From assembly GCF_015330125.1 (NCBI RefSeq), contig NZ_JADDXR010000002.1, positions 4,414,685 to 4,478,684 of the forward strand: 64,000 nucleotides of DNA, read 5' to 3'. Shown piece after piece: positions 9,452 to 17,769 of the stretch; the stretch's first letter is position 1, and every line of letters begins with the position of its first letter. The translations under genes were made by a program, and so were the position numbers. Source of the stretch: Zobellia nedashkovskayae. GTDB taxonomy: Bacteria; Bacteroidota; Bacteroidia; Flavobacteriales; Flavobacteriaceae. Below the pieces are notes generated by a model, which ran no database searches, was not told the DNA's origin, and worked only from the letters and a program-made list of their open reading frames with translations.

Positions 9452-10675
9452 TTATTTTTTAACTCCTTTAGCTACATGACGTGTTTTTCTTTCAGAAGAA
9501 AAACGCATAATACTCTGATAATCTCCATTATTATAAACATGTGTCAATCCCCATCTTAAGATCTCAGTTGGTTCTTTCTCCACATCAGCTGTTCTGTTTA
9601 GACCAATAGCATGAGCATTTACACCTGGAATTACAGATTTAATTTCGAAATTGATACCATCCGGAGCCCATTGAATCGTATTTTTCTCAGGACCATCTGT
9701 AGTAATTAAAGCGGCTATACCGCCATCGTAAGGCCAAACACAAATCTCATGACCACTATTACTTATTGGGTTATAAGGCGATTTCACATATGGTCCTTCA
9801 GGTTTATCCGCAATAGCTACACCGTGACGAATCTGCCTTCCTCCAAAAGTAATCTGCTCTCCCATTTGCTCTCCCTTATAGTAGAGGTAGAACTTTCCTT
9901 TATAAGGTAGAATACAAGGGTCATGTACTTTATGACTGTCAAAATCTCCTTTTTTAATCACAGCGAAACGATCTTGCTCCTCACCTTTCCATACACCATT
10001 ATCAGCAGGACTCAATATTGGTTCCTTACTTTTGGTCCAAGGTCCATTAGGTGAATCTGCCCAAGCCAAACCTACTTGATTTTTAACACGAACATTGTAA
10101 GGTGATTTTACCGTTTGATAACTGAGATAGTATTTATCTTCCCATTTCATGATTTCTACCGTAAAAACAGAACGATCATCATATGCTCCCTTTTCACCTC
10201 GTGCAACGGCTAGCCCTTCTTCTTTCCAAGTCCAACCATCATCAGAAGTAGCATACCAAATATCACAACGGTCCCAAGGAAAAACCTTATCATTTTCTAT
10301 ATCACCACCAAACCCTTGAGTTGGCCCTGTACTTCTTGTATACCAAACATAATACTTCCCATCTTCCTTAATAATAGCACTAGGATCACGACGAACAACT
10401 CCTTCTTCATATGCCAAATCACCCTTTAAAGGTTCTAGTTCATTAAACTGAATAAACCATTCATTACCTAAATCCGTTGGCCATTTCAATGCTCTTTTTG
10501 ATGCAGCACTTAAATGATTCGTATCGGTTATACCAAGGTGATCAATTTGTTCTGGGGTAAATGTCACCTTCTCATCATTTTCTGAAGTAGATTTCATTTC
10601 ATTAGTAGTTTTGGGAGAGTTGCAGGCCGAAACCAGGACCGCAGCGAGAATTAAAAATTGTGAGTATTTGTTCAT
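9452..10675 (-). CDS. ahgA: GH117 3,6-anhydro-alpha-L-galactosidase
   Basis: A 407-residue lipoprotein (lipobox LVSAC, C18). An N-terminal helical segment ([12 protein letters not shown], residues 55-66) matches the dimerisation element of GH117. A five-bladed propeller follows with D97 (RRDPS), D252 (VHDPC), H309 and E310 (SGHE). The numbering equals what I recall for the Zobellia AhgA catalytic triad D97/D252/E310. It removes terminal AHG from neoagaro-oligosaccharides. Automated annotation may label it GH43-like because of the fold. It is the first metabolic gene after the AraC regulator and starts the AHG operon. Confidence 0.93.
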   Translation of the reverse strand: MNKYSQFLILAAVLVSACNSPKTTNEMKSTSENDEKVTFTPEQIDHLGITDTNHLSAASKRALKWPTDLGNEWFIQFNELEPLKGDLAYEEGVVRRDPSAIIKEDGKYYVWYTRSTGPTQGFGGDIENDKVFPWDRCDIWYATSDDGWTWKEEGLAVARGEKGAYDDRSVFTVEIMKWEDKYYLSYQTVKSPYNVRVKNQVGLAWADSPNGPWTKSKEPILSPADNGVWKGEEQDRFAVIKKGDFDSHKVHDPCILPYKGKFYLYYKGEQMGEQITFGGRQIRHGVAIADKPEGPYVKSPYNPISNSGHEICVWPYDGGIAALITTDGPEKNTIQWAPDGINFEIKSVIPGVNAHAIGLNRTADVEKEPTEILRWGLTHVYNNGDYQSIMRFSSERKTRHVAKGVKK

Positions 10676-10721
10676 GATTATCAGTTACTTGATCTAAAAT
10701 TAAATATACATATTTTCTCTA

Positions 10722-11411
10722 CTAACTAGCACTACTCAACACACTGTAATCAGATGGCGAGGTACCATAAAACCTTCTGAAACATTTACTAAAATAATTA
10801 GGGTCACTAAAGCCTACTTGATAACTAACCTCTGCTATGCGCAGTTGCCCTTTTTCCAGCAATTCACCCGCTCTAAGTAACCGTATATTTCTCATGTAAT
10901 CTTTTGGAGCATGTCCTGTAAGCTTTTTTAATTTTCTAAAAAAGGTAGATCTACTGGTATTCATATCAAAAGAAAGATCATCAACCCAGTACGTATCATC
11001 AGACATGTTTTCCTCCATGTACATGGTTATTCTGTTTAAAAAATCCTTGTCTCTTGCATGCAGTGATGAAAATTCCGTAACCTTTTTTTCAAATAAAATT
11101 TTTCTCTTCGTGGCGTTCTTTAAAACCATTTTATTTTCGGCTTGGTCTTTAAAAATTTTGAAACGGTTGGTCAAGCTATTATCCGTCTCCGTTTCTAAAA
11201 CTTTAATTTTCAATCCTAATGAATTTAACGCCCCTAATAGAATAGCGGGCATATTTAATCCTTTGCTAAAGACTTCATTATAAACTGAAACATCGGTTCC
11301 GCCATTATCAATAAAATCAACTTTTATACGTAGTTCTCCATTTTCAAACACTCCTACGCCATTTTGCGCAGTACCAAGAGCATTCTCTTCTTTAAAAATA
11401 GTTGCTTCCAT
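10722..11411 (-). CDS. AraC-type regulator with unrecognised N-terminal region
   Basis: A 229-residue protein. The C-terminal half (about 120-225) is an AraC DNA-binding domain with two helix-turn-helices (SRSTFFRKLKKLTGHAPKDY; VSYQVGFSDPNYFSKCFRRF). It looks like the output domain of hybrid two-component systems rather than of cupin-type AraC proteins. I do not recognise the first roughly 100 residues: no cupin, receiver or membrane segment is evident. It may be a relic of a hybrid sensor or a free-standing regulator. It lies 46 bp upstream of the GH117 gene and could be co-transcribed with and control the AHG operon. A 12-bp palindrome sits just upstream of its start. Confidence 0.82.
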   Translation of the reverse strand: MEATIFKEENALGTAQNGVGVFENGELRIKVDFIDNGGTDVSVYNEVFSKGLNMPAILLGALNSLGLKIKVLETETDNSLTNRFKIFKDQAENKMVLKNATKRKILFEKKVTEFSSLHARDKDFLNRITMYMEENMSDDTYWVDDLSFDMNTSRSTFFRKLKKLTGHAPKDYMRNIRLLRAGELLEKGQLRIAEVSYQVGFSDPNYFSKCFRRFYGTSPSDYSVLSSAS

Positions 11412-11435
11412 AAGGTGTTCTTTTTATTCAAATAT

Positions 11436-11447
11436 GAAACTAGTTTC
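11436..11447. promoter_or_regulatory. 12-bp perfect palindrome, candidate operator
   Basis: GAAACTAGTTTC is a perfect palindrome 25-36 bp upstream of the ATG at 11411. It recalls KdgR-type (IclR family) boxes, which contain GAAA/TTTC half-sites, although the spacing differs. An IclR regulator is encoded at 11695-12492, and the operon product is KDG. Operator function is inference. Confidence 0.35.
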
Positions 11448-11640
11448 TTATTTGAACCAAAAATATATAAAAAATTGATATATCGATATTATTTATATGT
11501 GTTTTTTTAAGATTTCTTTCACAAGCACCCTTAAAAAAATCAAAATGGAGATTTCGCCTACAAACCAGTAAAAGAGCTCATATGGACGTAGACCTATTAA
11601 AATAGGCGGTTTCATGACGTAAATACGGCCATGATAAACT

Positions 11641-11670
11641 AGTTCACTTACGCCTTTGGGTGAGTGAACT
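11641..11670 (-). terminator. Hairpin after iclR, possible weak terminator
   Basis: AGTTCACTTA (11641-11650) pairs with TGAGTGAACT (11661-11670) with one mismatch, 25 bp after the iclR stop codon. No clear T-run follows on the minus strand, so termination would be weak or factor-assisted. Confidence 0.35.
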
Positions 11671-11694
11671 TACTTTGTAAAATTGATGAAATGA

Positions 11695-12492
11695 CTATAC
11701 CGATTGGGTCAGGTACCCTAATTTTGCAGAAATTTTCATAGCATATTTCTGAATAATCTTCCCTTTAGTCTCAAATTGAGAAGCTGGTAATCTACCATAA
11801 GGGGCCGTAATCCAAAGTGCTGCAACGGGGTAACCGTGTTCATTAAAAATTGGTGCCCCTACGCAATTAATTCCCTGAATATCTTCGCTATTATCAATAG
11901 CATAGCCTTTACTTTTGACTTCTTTTAACATTACCTTAAACTCCTTTTTAGAAGTGATGGTATTCTCCGTATACTTGGTCAGTGTTTTGCCTCTTAAGGC
12001 TTCATCTGCTTCTTCACTAGGAATATTGGCCAATATACATTTACCCCCAACAGAGCTGTGAAGATCAAACTGAGTACCTGGTTCAACAAAAAGTTTTACG
12101 GGATATGAAGATGGTACTTGTTCCAAAATAGTTCCTGTAGAGCCTAATAGCACACCAAGCATAACGGATTCTTTAAGCTCGTCTCGTACAGCACGCATTA
12201 CATCTATAGAATGCTCTACCAAACTTTGCTCGTTCATAGAAGAAATGCCTAGCGTTAACATCTTTCTAGAAAGGGTTATTTTTTTTGTGGTCTCGTTCTT
12301 TTGAAGATAATTTTTAAATATCAAAGTACTGACAATACGAAAAGCGCTTGACTTTGCAATGGACAGTTTTTCAATAATTTCTGCCAGAGTAAGGCCTTTT
12401 GGCTGAGTGGCCAATAGCTCAATAATAGATAGTCCTCTTTCTAAATTTGGGACATTATAAGTTGATTTTAACTCTACCTTCTCTTTCTTCAT
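11695..12492 (-). CDS. IclR-family transcriptional regulator
   Basis: A 265-residue protein with a winged helix-turn-helix at about 18-75 (LERGLSIIELL, AKSSAFRIVSTL) and the IclR effector domain at about 85-260 (SSVGGKCILAN, INCVGAPIFNEHGYPVAALWI). IclR proteins are often repressors that bind a small acid. The best known sugar-acid member, KdgR, senses KDG. Both L-sugar pathways in this window end in KDG, so a KDG-type effector is plausible (inference). It lies upstream of the AHG operon on the same strand, with a palindrome-rich gap between them. Confidence 0.9.
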   Translation of the reverse strand: MKKEKVELKSTYNVPNLERGLSIIELLATQPKGLTLAEIIEKLSIAKSSAFRIVSTLIFKNYLQKNETTKKITLSRKMLTLGISSMNEQSLVEHSIDVMRAVRDELKESVMLGVLLGSTGTILEQVPSSYPVKLFVEPGTQFDLHSSVGGKCILANIPSEEADEALRGKTLTKYTENTITSKKEFKVMLKEVKSKGYAIDNSEDIQGINCVGAPIFNEHGYPVAALWITAPYGRLPASQFETKGKIIQKYAMKISAKLGYLTQSV

Positions 12493-12541
12493 TACACAGA
12501 ATATTGCCGCAATTTAACACCTTTACTAGTGTTTTTCCTAA

Positions 12542-12576
12542 AATTGTAAGTAGTTCTTTCAATTTGACTTACAATT
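12542..12576. repeat. Perfect 10-bp inverted repeat upstream of iclR
   Basis: AATTGTAAGT (12542-12551) and ACTTACAATT (12567-12576) are exact inverted copies with a 15-bp loop. They sit 10 bp after the stop of the TPR regulator and about 50 bp before the iclR ATG. It could be a weak terminator or an autoregulatory operator; no good T-run favours either. Confidence 0.4.
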
Positions 12577-12585
12577 AGCTAATTG

Positions 12586-14229
12586 CTAGAGCGATGAAAT
12601 ATATTCCTCCAAATTTACACCTCTATCTAATTTCATCTTTTTTCGTACTCTATACCTCGTTGTATGAACAGATTCTACAGAAATACCAAGGAGCCTGGAC
12701 ATCTCCTTACTGGAAAAATTTAATTTTATCAGAGCGCATATTTTCTGATCAGCTTGGCTGAGTTTTGGATACATGGTGGTAATCTTATGATAAAAAGTTT
12801 CATTTACTGCTGTAAACCGAAGCCTAAACTCCTTCCAATTATCGGATCTATTATGAGAAATAGATTTGAGCACTTGCTTTATTTCCGGTTTTTCTGTGGT
12901 GCTTTCCAACTCTTTTAACCTGTCTGCAATATCCTTTAAAAATTCATCTTTTTCAACCATTTGCAAAGCAGTAACCGCTAACTCTTTATTTTTCAATGCT
13001 AAAAGTTCTTTTCCTTTTTTAATTTCTAGCTGCTTGTTTTTGCTTAAAAGTTGTTTTTCTGCCAGATGTTTTGTCCGCATATATTGAAAAAATCCAACCC
13101 CAATAATTATCAGAAAAATAAGAGAGCCAAGCAAAATAATACGTTGTAGAAAGGAGATTTCATCTGCTTGCTCTAATTTTTCTAAACGCTGCTTCTGTAC
13201 TAGCCGTTCTTGATTTTCTTTTTCAATCCTAAACTCGTCTTTAATCTCTAACAGGCTTTGATTTATTGCTGTTCTACTATCAAAAAATTGAGCATCAATT
13301 TCTCTTGATTTTTTTTGATTTCTAAACGCTTTTTCAAACTCACCATGCGCTTCAAATAGATTAGCTAATTTTTCATGAACTAAAGAAGAAAAATCAACAT
13401 GGCTATTATATTTTCTTGATATCTCTAAAGCTTTTTTATAATAGGTTTTACTCTGTTTATAGTTAGATAGATTTGCATATACGTCACCCATATCTGAATA
13501 AACCAAAACTAAATAGGAAGGTCTTTGCTCTATAAACCAAGGTTCTAACTCCTCTAACAATTGTAATGCTTCTTTGTTTTTGTCGTTCACCGATAATTGA
13601 AACGCTTTTTCAAAATGAAGATAAGCCATGGGTAATTGACCATTGGTAGGAGCATAATTAAGGAAACAACTATCTAGATAAATTTTTGCCATTTCTGGCT
13701 GATTCAGCACTCTATGTGTTGCACTCAGCAGATAATAGTTTCGCACCAAATCTGCTTTTTGCAACTGACCTTTTTCAACTAATTTGCGATTAATCTCAAG
13801 AGAGGTCTGTAAATATTTTAAGGCTTCGTCCTTCCTCTTAAAAAAACTATACAATCTTCCCAACCAATTGTACACAGAGGCTTTTAGCTCATCATTATTA
13901 GCCTTGTCTGCCAAAAATAATGCAAACCAAAGCGTGTCATAAGATTTGTTGTAATCTACGTGTTGTCCATAAATATATGGCATCTCCAGCAAGGCTTTAA
14001 CCGCATTTACCGTATCTCCTTTTTTTAAAAACTCCTCATGTTTACGCTGTAAAAGAACTAGAGCACTATCCGGGTTATCTCGCCTTAACTTTTTAGTTTC
14101 TTTAAAAAATATTTTAGCTAAAGAATCGTGTTGTTTTTCGGGGTTTTGCTGCGCACTTAACTGGCTCATTGCCGTACAAAGCAAAAAGACAAATCCAAAA
14201 AGTAATATATTTCTCATTGGAAATTTCAT
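12586..14229 (-). CDS. Membrane-bound TPR regulator with C-terminal LuxR-type HTH
   Basis: A 547-residue protein with a signal peptide (cleavage near LSAQQ, about residue 26), tetratricopeptide-like helices from about 45 to 310, a hydrophobic segment near 362-383 (IILLGSLIFLIII), a charged coiled coil to about 440, and a helix-turn-helix at the end (LSQADQKICALIKLNFSSKEMSRLLGI, SVESVHTTRYRVRKKMKL). The layout suggests a periplasmic TPR sensor joined through one membrane helix to a cytoplasmic DNA-binding domain. It starts 3 bp after the stop of the FG-GAP lipoprotein, so the two are probably translated together. The ligand is unknown. Confidence 0.82.
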   Translation of the reverse strand: MKFPMRNILLFGFVFLLCTAMSQLSAQQNPEKQHDSLAKIFFKETKKLRRDNPDSALVLLQRKHEEFLKKGDTVNAVKALLEMPYIYGQHVDYNKSYDTLWFALFLADKANNDELKASVYNWLGRLYSFFKRKDEALKYLQTSLEINRKLVEKGQLQKADLVRNYYLLSATHRVLNQPEMAKIYLDSCFLNYAPTNGQLPMAYLHFEKAFQLSVNDKNKEALQLLEELEPWFIEQRPSYLVLVYSDMGDVYANLSNYKQSKTYYKKALEISRKYNSHVDFSSLVHEKLANLFEAHGEFEKAFRNQKKSREIDAQFFDSRTAINQSLLEIKDEFRIEKENQERLVQKQRLEKLEQADEISFLQRIILLGSLIFLIIIGVGFFQYMRTKHLAEKQLLSKNKQLEIKKGKELLALKNKELAVTALQMVEKDEFLKDIADRLKELESTTEKPEIKQVLKSISHNRSDNWKEFRLRFTAVNETFYHKITTMYPKLSQADQKICALIKLNFSSKEMSRLLGISVESVHTTRYRVRKKMKLDRGVNLEEYISSL

Positions 14230-14232
14230 GCT

Positions 14233-17200
14233 TTAATTGGTAGTTGTTTTTATTTTAAATAAATCATGTTCATCATTATTATTAACTACTAATATAAAGC
14301 TTCCTGATTTCGTATTTAACGTAGTCATATTTCTAACATCTTTATCAGCAAAAAAACCTGATTGTAAACTAGAAATTGACTCAAAATCCCCTTTACCATT
14401 TCCTTTAAGGAAATTACCAATACCAGCATCCGAACGTGTGGTCTCCACCTCAGACTGATAGTTGTTGCCCGCTAACACTAGATCCCTGAAACCATCACCA
14501 TCAAAATCTTGAAATAACATACTATTAATTGGTGCTATTTGAGCTCTATTTTCAAAAGATTGAAAATTGAATTTATCACCATTGTTCAAAAATATTCCTG
14601 ACCTAAATTCTGTTACTTTGTAATGAAGTGCCGTTTGAAGTCCCTCCCCCACAATACCTTTTAAATCCTTGCTGGCAAAATCAGTATATGTTGGTATAGT
14701 TTGCGCCAAATGCGGCAATTGCTGGGTCATACAACCTTTACCTCTAACAGGAACTTGCTTACCATGGTACTCTTTTGCGAGAATAACATCTTCGGACCCG
14801 TTCATATCAAAATCTGAAGTATAGATTTCAAATGGTTTCTCATTAGAAGCATGAAACTTAGAATTTAAACCCATGTTACCAGCAACAATATCTTTGTCTC
14901 CATCACCATCTATATCAACTATTAAAAGCTCATTCCACCAACCTACGGCCTTTGCTAATTCTGGATATGCATCACTACGCTCTAGCTTATCGTTTTTATT
15001 TAGAAAAACCAAAATACCCATCCACTCACCAGTCACAACCAAATCAATTTTCTGATCATTATTGATGTCTACCCATTTGGCATCGGTAACTAGACCTAAC
15101 CCCTGTAATTCCGGAGCGAGGTTTTCATTTTGAATTGTAAATTTACCTGCATCATTTACCAGCAATAAACTACTTGCCGGATGTGGATATTTACCCGTAA
15201 TTAGCCTTCCGCCAATAAATAAATCTATGTCGCCATCACCATCATAGTCCGCTGGCACCACTACTGAACCTGAAATACCTACTTCTGGAATAGCATTTTC
15301 AGCTTTCTTAAAATTCCCCTTACCATCGTTTAGATATAACCTATCTACCAACATTCTTGGGTTATCCATAAATTCATAGCTTCCGCTTACTACGTAAAGG
15401 TCGTTATCTCCGTCACCATCCGCATCAAAAAAGGCAGCCCCAACATCTTCATACGATTTATCTTCTACCAGAACAGAAGAGCTCATCTTCTTAAATGTAT
15501 TTGACTGACTTATTAATAATTGTCCAGGTTGGTCTTTTCCTCCCCCAATAAACAAATCTTCTTGTCCGTCTCCATTAATATCGGATTTTGCTAAGGAAGG
15601 CCCTAACTGTGACAACTTATGAGGCAGTAGAATCTGTAAATCAAAATCATTAAAGTAAGGGTCCGAGTGACGGTTGTCAAAAGCGACTTTAGTAAAAAGT
15701 AAATCCGCCTTATTCTCTTCTTTTACTTTGTTTTCCGCAAAGCGATAATTTAATTGTAAAGATTGATTGGCATCTACATCTTCCAATTCCTGGATTTTTC
15801 CATCGGGCCAAATAATTTCCATCCGTTTTACGGACAAATGTTTTCCCAAACCGAAGTAAAGGGAATTTGGGACTGAAGATAAAAAGCCTCTAGTTGGTGT
15901 TACCTGGCGCGTTTGTTTTGTACCATCATCAAAGTACAAATTCACTGTTGCGCCTACTCCAAAAGTATTTTTTCCGGCAGCAATTAAATCCAGCTCTAAA
16001 TAGTATTTACGCTGGTTGTCAATAGCTTTATTTTCTAGAAAAGTGGCCTTGTCATTTATATTATTCACCACGATATCCAGATCCCCATCATTATCAAAAT
16101 CGGCATACGCAGCTCCGTTTGAAAAAGAAGGCTCACTATCTACCCATGAGTCACTCATGTCCTCAAAAGTTAAATCCCCATTATTTCTATAAAAGAAATT
16201 TTTTAGTTTTTGCTGTGGAAGCATCTGTGCAAACTTTAGAAAATCTTCGGCTGTAGGCTTCCTCTTGTTCTCTCTTAGTATCTCAAGAATTTCATTATTC
16301 TTATCGCGATCAATAACATCCCTATACACACCATTCGTAACGTAAACATCATTAAAACCATCCAAATCAAAATCTGCAGAAAGTAAAGACCAACTCCAGT
16401 CCGTATTGGCTATACCTGCCATATTCCCAACTTCACTAAAAGTTCCATTACCGTTATTGGTCTGGAGCATGTTGTGCATGTATTGATGGTGATACCCTTT
16501 CTCTACCATGCTTTCAAAATCTGCTATGGAAGTCATGGCCATAGTGGTTTTAGACCGTACATAATCTTGCGGATTCATGTCCAAAGTCATTAAATCCAGA
16601 AGGCCATCATTATCAATATCAGCCATATCACTACCCATACTATTGAATGACATGTGCTTAAAAAGCTTGTCCCGAGATTCTGTAAAGGTACCATCGCCAT
16701 TATTCACATAGGCCAAATCTGGGACGTTGAAATCATTACTGATATAGATATCATTCCAACCGTCGTTATTCAAATCTCCAACTTGCGGATTAAGTCCAAA
16801 GCCTATATCATAGAGTAAACCAGCTTTTTTGGAGACATCCGTAAAATGACCAGTACCATCATTCTCATACAATTTATCACTCCCTTTTAACTCTTCACTT
16901 TTAGGGTCTTTTTGAGTTTTGTTTAAATCTATTATTTCCGATCTGCTGGTGATATCCGGTGTGTTTGAAACATACACATCCAAATCATTATCCTTATCAT
17001 AATCAAAAAATGTAGCCTGAATTGTTCTGTTGGAATCAGCAAGGCCCATTTCTTCTGCGCGTTCCGTAAAGCTTACACCAGCTTCTCCTACGGGACCATT
17101 GTTTATATATAGTAAATTTTTGAATTTCCCATCCTCATCTTGCCAACCCCCTCTTGACACATAGATATCCAAAAATCCATCTCCATTTACATCGGCCATG

Positions 17201-17586
17201 GTGACGCCTGTGTTAAAACCAGGTCGTTGCTCTATACCGGCGGCTTTAGTAATGTCTTTAAAATGAAGGTTTCCCGTATTGATGTATAATTTATCCTCGG
17301 ACGAATTAGAGGTAAAATAAATATCGTCAAAACCATCATCGTTCAAATCACCAACAGCAACACCACCTCCAATGTAGGTGTACATGTATTGATAATAATT
17401 AGATTCTAGTGATTCTTCCAAGGTGTTTACAAAATCAATTCCCGAAAGATCAGATGATACCTCTCTAAAAAGTTTGGGTGTTTTTTCTTTTGATGATCCA
17501 TCAACTTTATTTTCCTTTTTTGATTGATTACACGAACTCAGTACAAATAAGAAAGACAAGGCAAAAACAGTAAGATAATATCTCAT
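14233..17586 (-). CDS. Giant FG-GAP/VCBS repeat lipoprotein with ASPIC/UnbV domain
   Basis: A 1117-residue protein with a lipobox (LSSC, C19). Many FG-GAP repeats of the type DxNxDGxxDxY cover most of the length, for example DLNDDGFDDIYF near residue 80 and DVNGDGFLDIYVS near 134; these are calcium-binding propeller blades. An ASPIC/UnbV-like segment lies at about 565-615 (TRGFLSS, IIWPDGKIQEL). Such proteins often follow SusCD pairs in marine Bacteroidota, but I know no proven function. A surface-exposed glycan-binding or signal-relay role fits the SusCD pair upstream and the regulator 3 bp downstream. A homologue of the same length lies at 56185-59475. Confidence 0.85.
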   Translation of the reverse strand: MRYYLTVFALSFLFVLSSCNQSKKENKVDGSSKEKTPKLFREVSSDLSGIDFVNTLEESLESNYYQYMYTYIGGGVAVGDLNDDGFDDIYFTSNSSEDKLYINTGNLHFKDITKAAGIEQRPGFNTGVTMADVNGDGFLDIYVSRGGWQDEDGKFKNLLYINNGPVGEAGVSFTERAEEMGLADSNRTIQATFFDYDKDNDLDVYVSNTPDITSRSEIIDLNKTQKDPKSEELKGSDKLYENDGTGHFTDVSKKAGLLYDIGFGLNPQVGDLNNDGWNDIYISNDFNVPDLAYVNNGDGTFTESRDKLFKHMSFNSMGSDMADIDNDGLLDLMTLDMNPQDYVRSKTTMAMTSIADFESMVEKGYHHQYMHNMLQTNNGNGTFSEVGNMAGIANTDWSWSLLSADFDLDGFNDVYVTNGVYRDVIDRDKNNEILEILRENKRKPTAEDFLKFAQMLPQQKLKNFFYRNNGDLTFEDMSDSWVDSEPSFSNGAAYADFDNDGDLDIVVNNINDKATFLENKAIDNQRKYYLELDLIAAGKNTFGVGATVNLYFDDGTKQTRQVTPTRGFLSSVPNSLYFGLGKHLSVKRMEIIWPDGKIQELEDVDANQSLQLNYRFAENKVKEENKADLLFTKVAFDNRHSDPYFNDFDLQILLPHKLSQLGPSLAKSDINGDGQEDLFIGGGKDQPGQLLISQSNTFKKMSSSVLVEDKSYEDVGAAFFDADGDGDNDLYVVSGSYEFMDNPRMLVDRLYLNDGKGNFKKAENAIPEVGISGSVVVPADYDGDGDIDLFIGGRLITGKYPHPASSLLLVNDAGKFTIQNENLAPELQGLGLVTDAKWVDINNDQKIDLVVTGEWMGILVFLNKNDKLERSDAYPELAKAVGWWNELLIVDIDGDGDKDIVAGNMGLNSKFHASNEKPFEIYTSDFDMNGSEDVILAKEYHGKQVPVRGKGCMTQQLPHLAQTIPTYTDFASKDLKGIVGEGLQTALHYKVTEFRSGIFLNNGDKFNFQSFENRAQIAPINSMLFQDFDGDGFRDLVLAGNNYQSEVETTRSDAGIGNFLKGNGKGDFESISSLQSGFFADKDVRNMTTLNTKSGSFILVVNNNDEHDLFKIKTTTN

Positions 17587-17712
17587 AAGTTACCGATATA
17601 TGTTTAAAAAAATTAACAGGTATTTTAAAAGTACAAAGATTTTTAGCTCAGTACCCTAACAAATTGGTCAAAGTAAATGCTTCGTAAGATTAGTATATCC
17701 CGGAATAAATAA

Positions 17713-17740
17713 CGGCAAGGTTCACAAAGAAACCTTGCCG
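17713..17740 (-). terminator. Terminator after the first susD
   Basis: CGGCAAGGTT (17713-17722) pairs perfectly with AACCTTGCCG (17731-17740). On the minus strand a T-rich stretch follows. It lies 30 bp after the SusD stop codon and before the FG-GAP gene, so it should lower expression of the downstream genes relative to susCD. Confidence 0.7.
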
Positions 17741-17769
17741 TCATACTTAAAACTAACTAACTCAACTTC

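Larger units (their letters stand above)
11412..11694. promoter_or_regulatory. Intergenic region upstream of the AHG operon
   Basis: 283 bp without a gene, between the iclR stop and the AraC start. It holds several short inverted repeats: GAAACTAGTTTC (11436-11447), CCTATT-AA-AATAGG (11593-11606) and a hairpin at 11641-11670. CAAAAATA at 11458-11465 is, on the minus strand, TATTTTTG, which fits the Bacteroidota -7 consensus TAnnTTTG about 47 bp before the AraC start; no matching -33 TTTG is visible. I read it as the control region of the AHG operon. Confidence 0.5.

Noticed and set aside
9452..10675. GH43 annotation for the five-bladed propeller hydrolase
   Set aside because: The N-terminal SAASKRAL helix and the D97/D252/H309-E310 arrangement are those of GH117.
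14233..17586. RNA-binding protein label often given to ASPIC/UnbV proteins
   Set aside because: A lipoprotein signal and calcium-type FG-GAP repeats point to the cell surface; nothing supports RNA binding.
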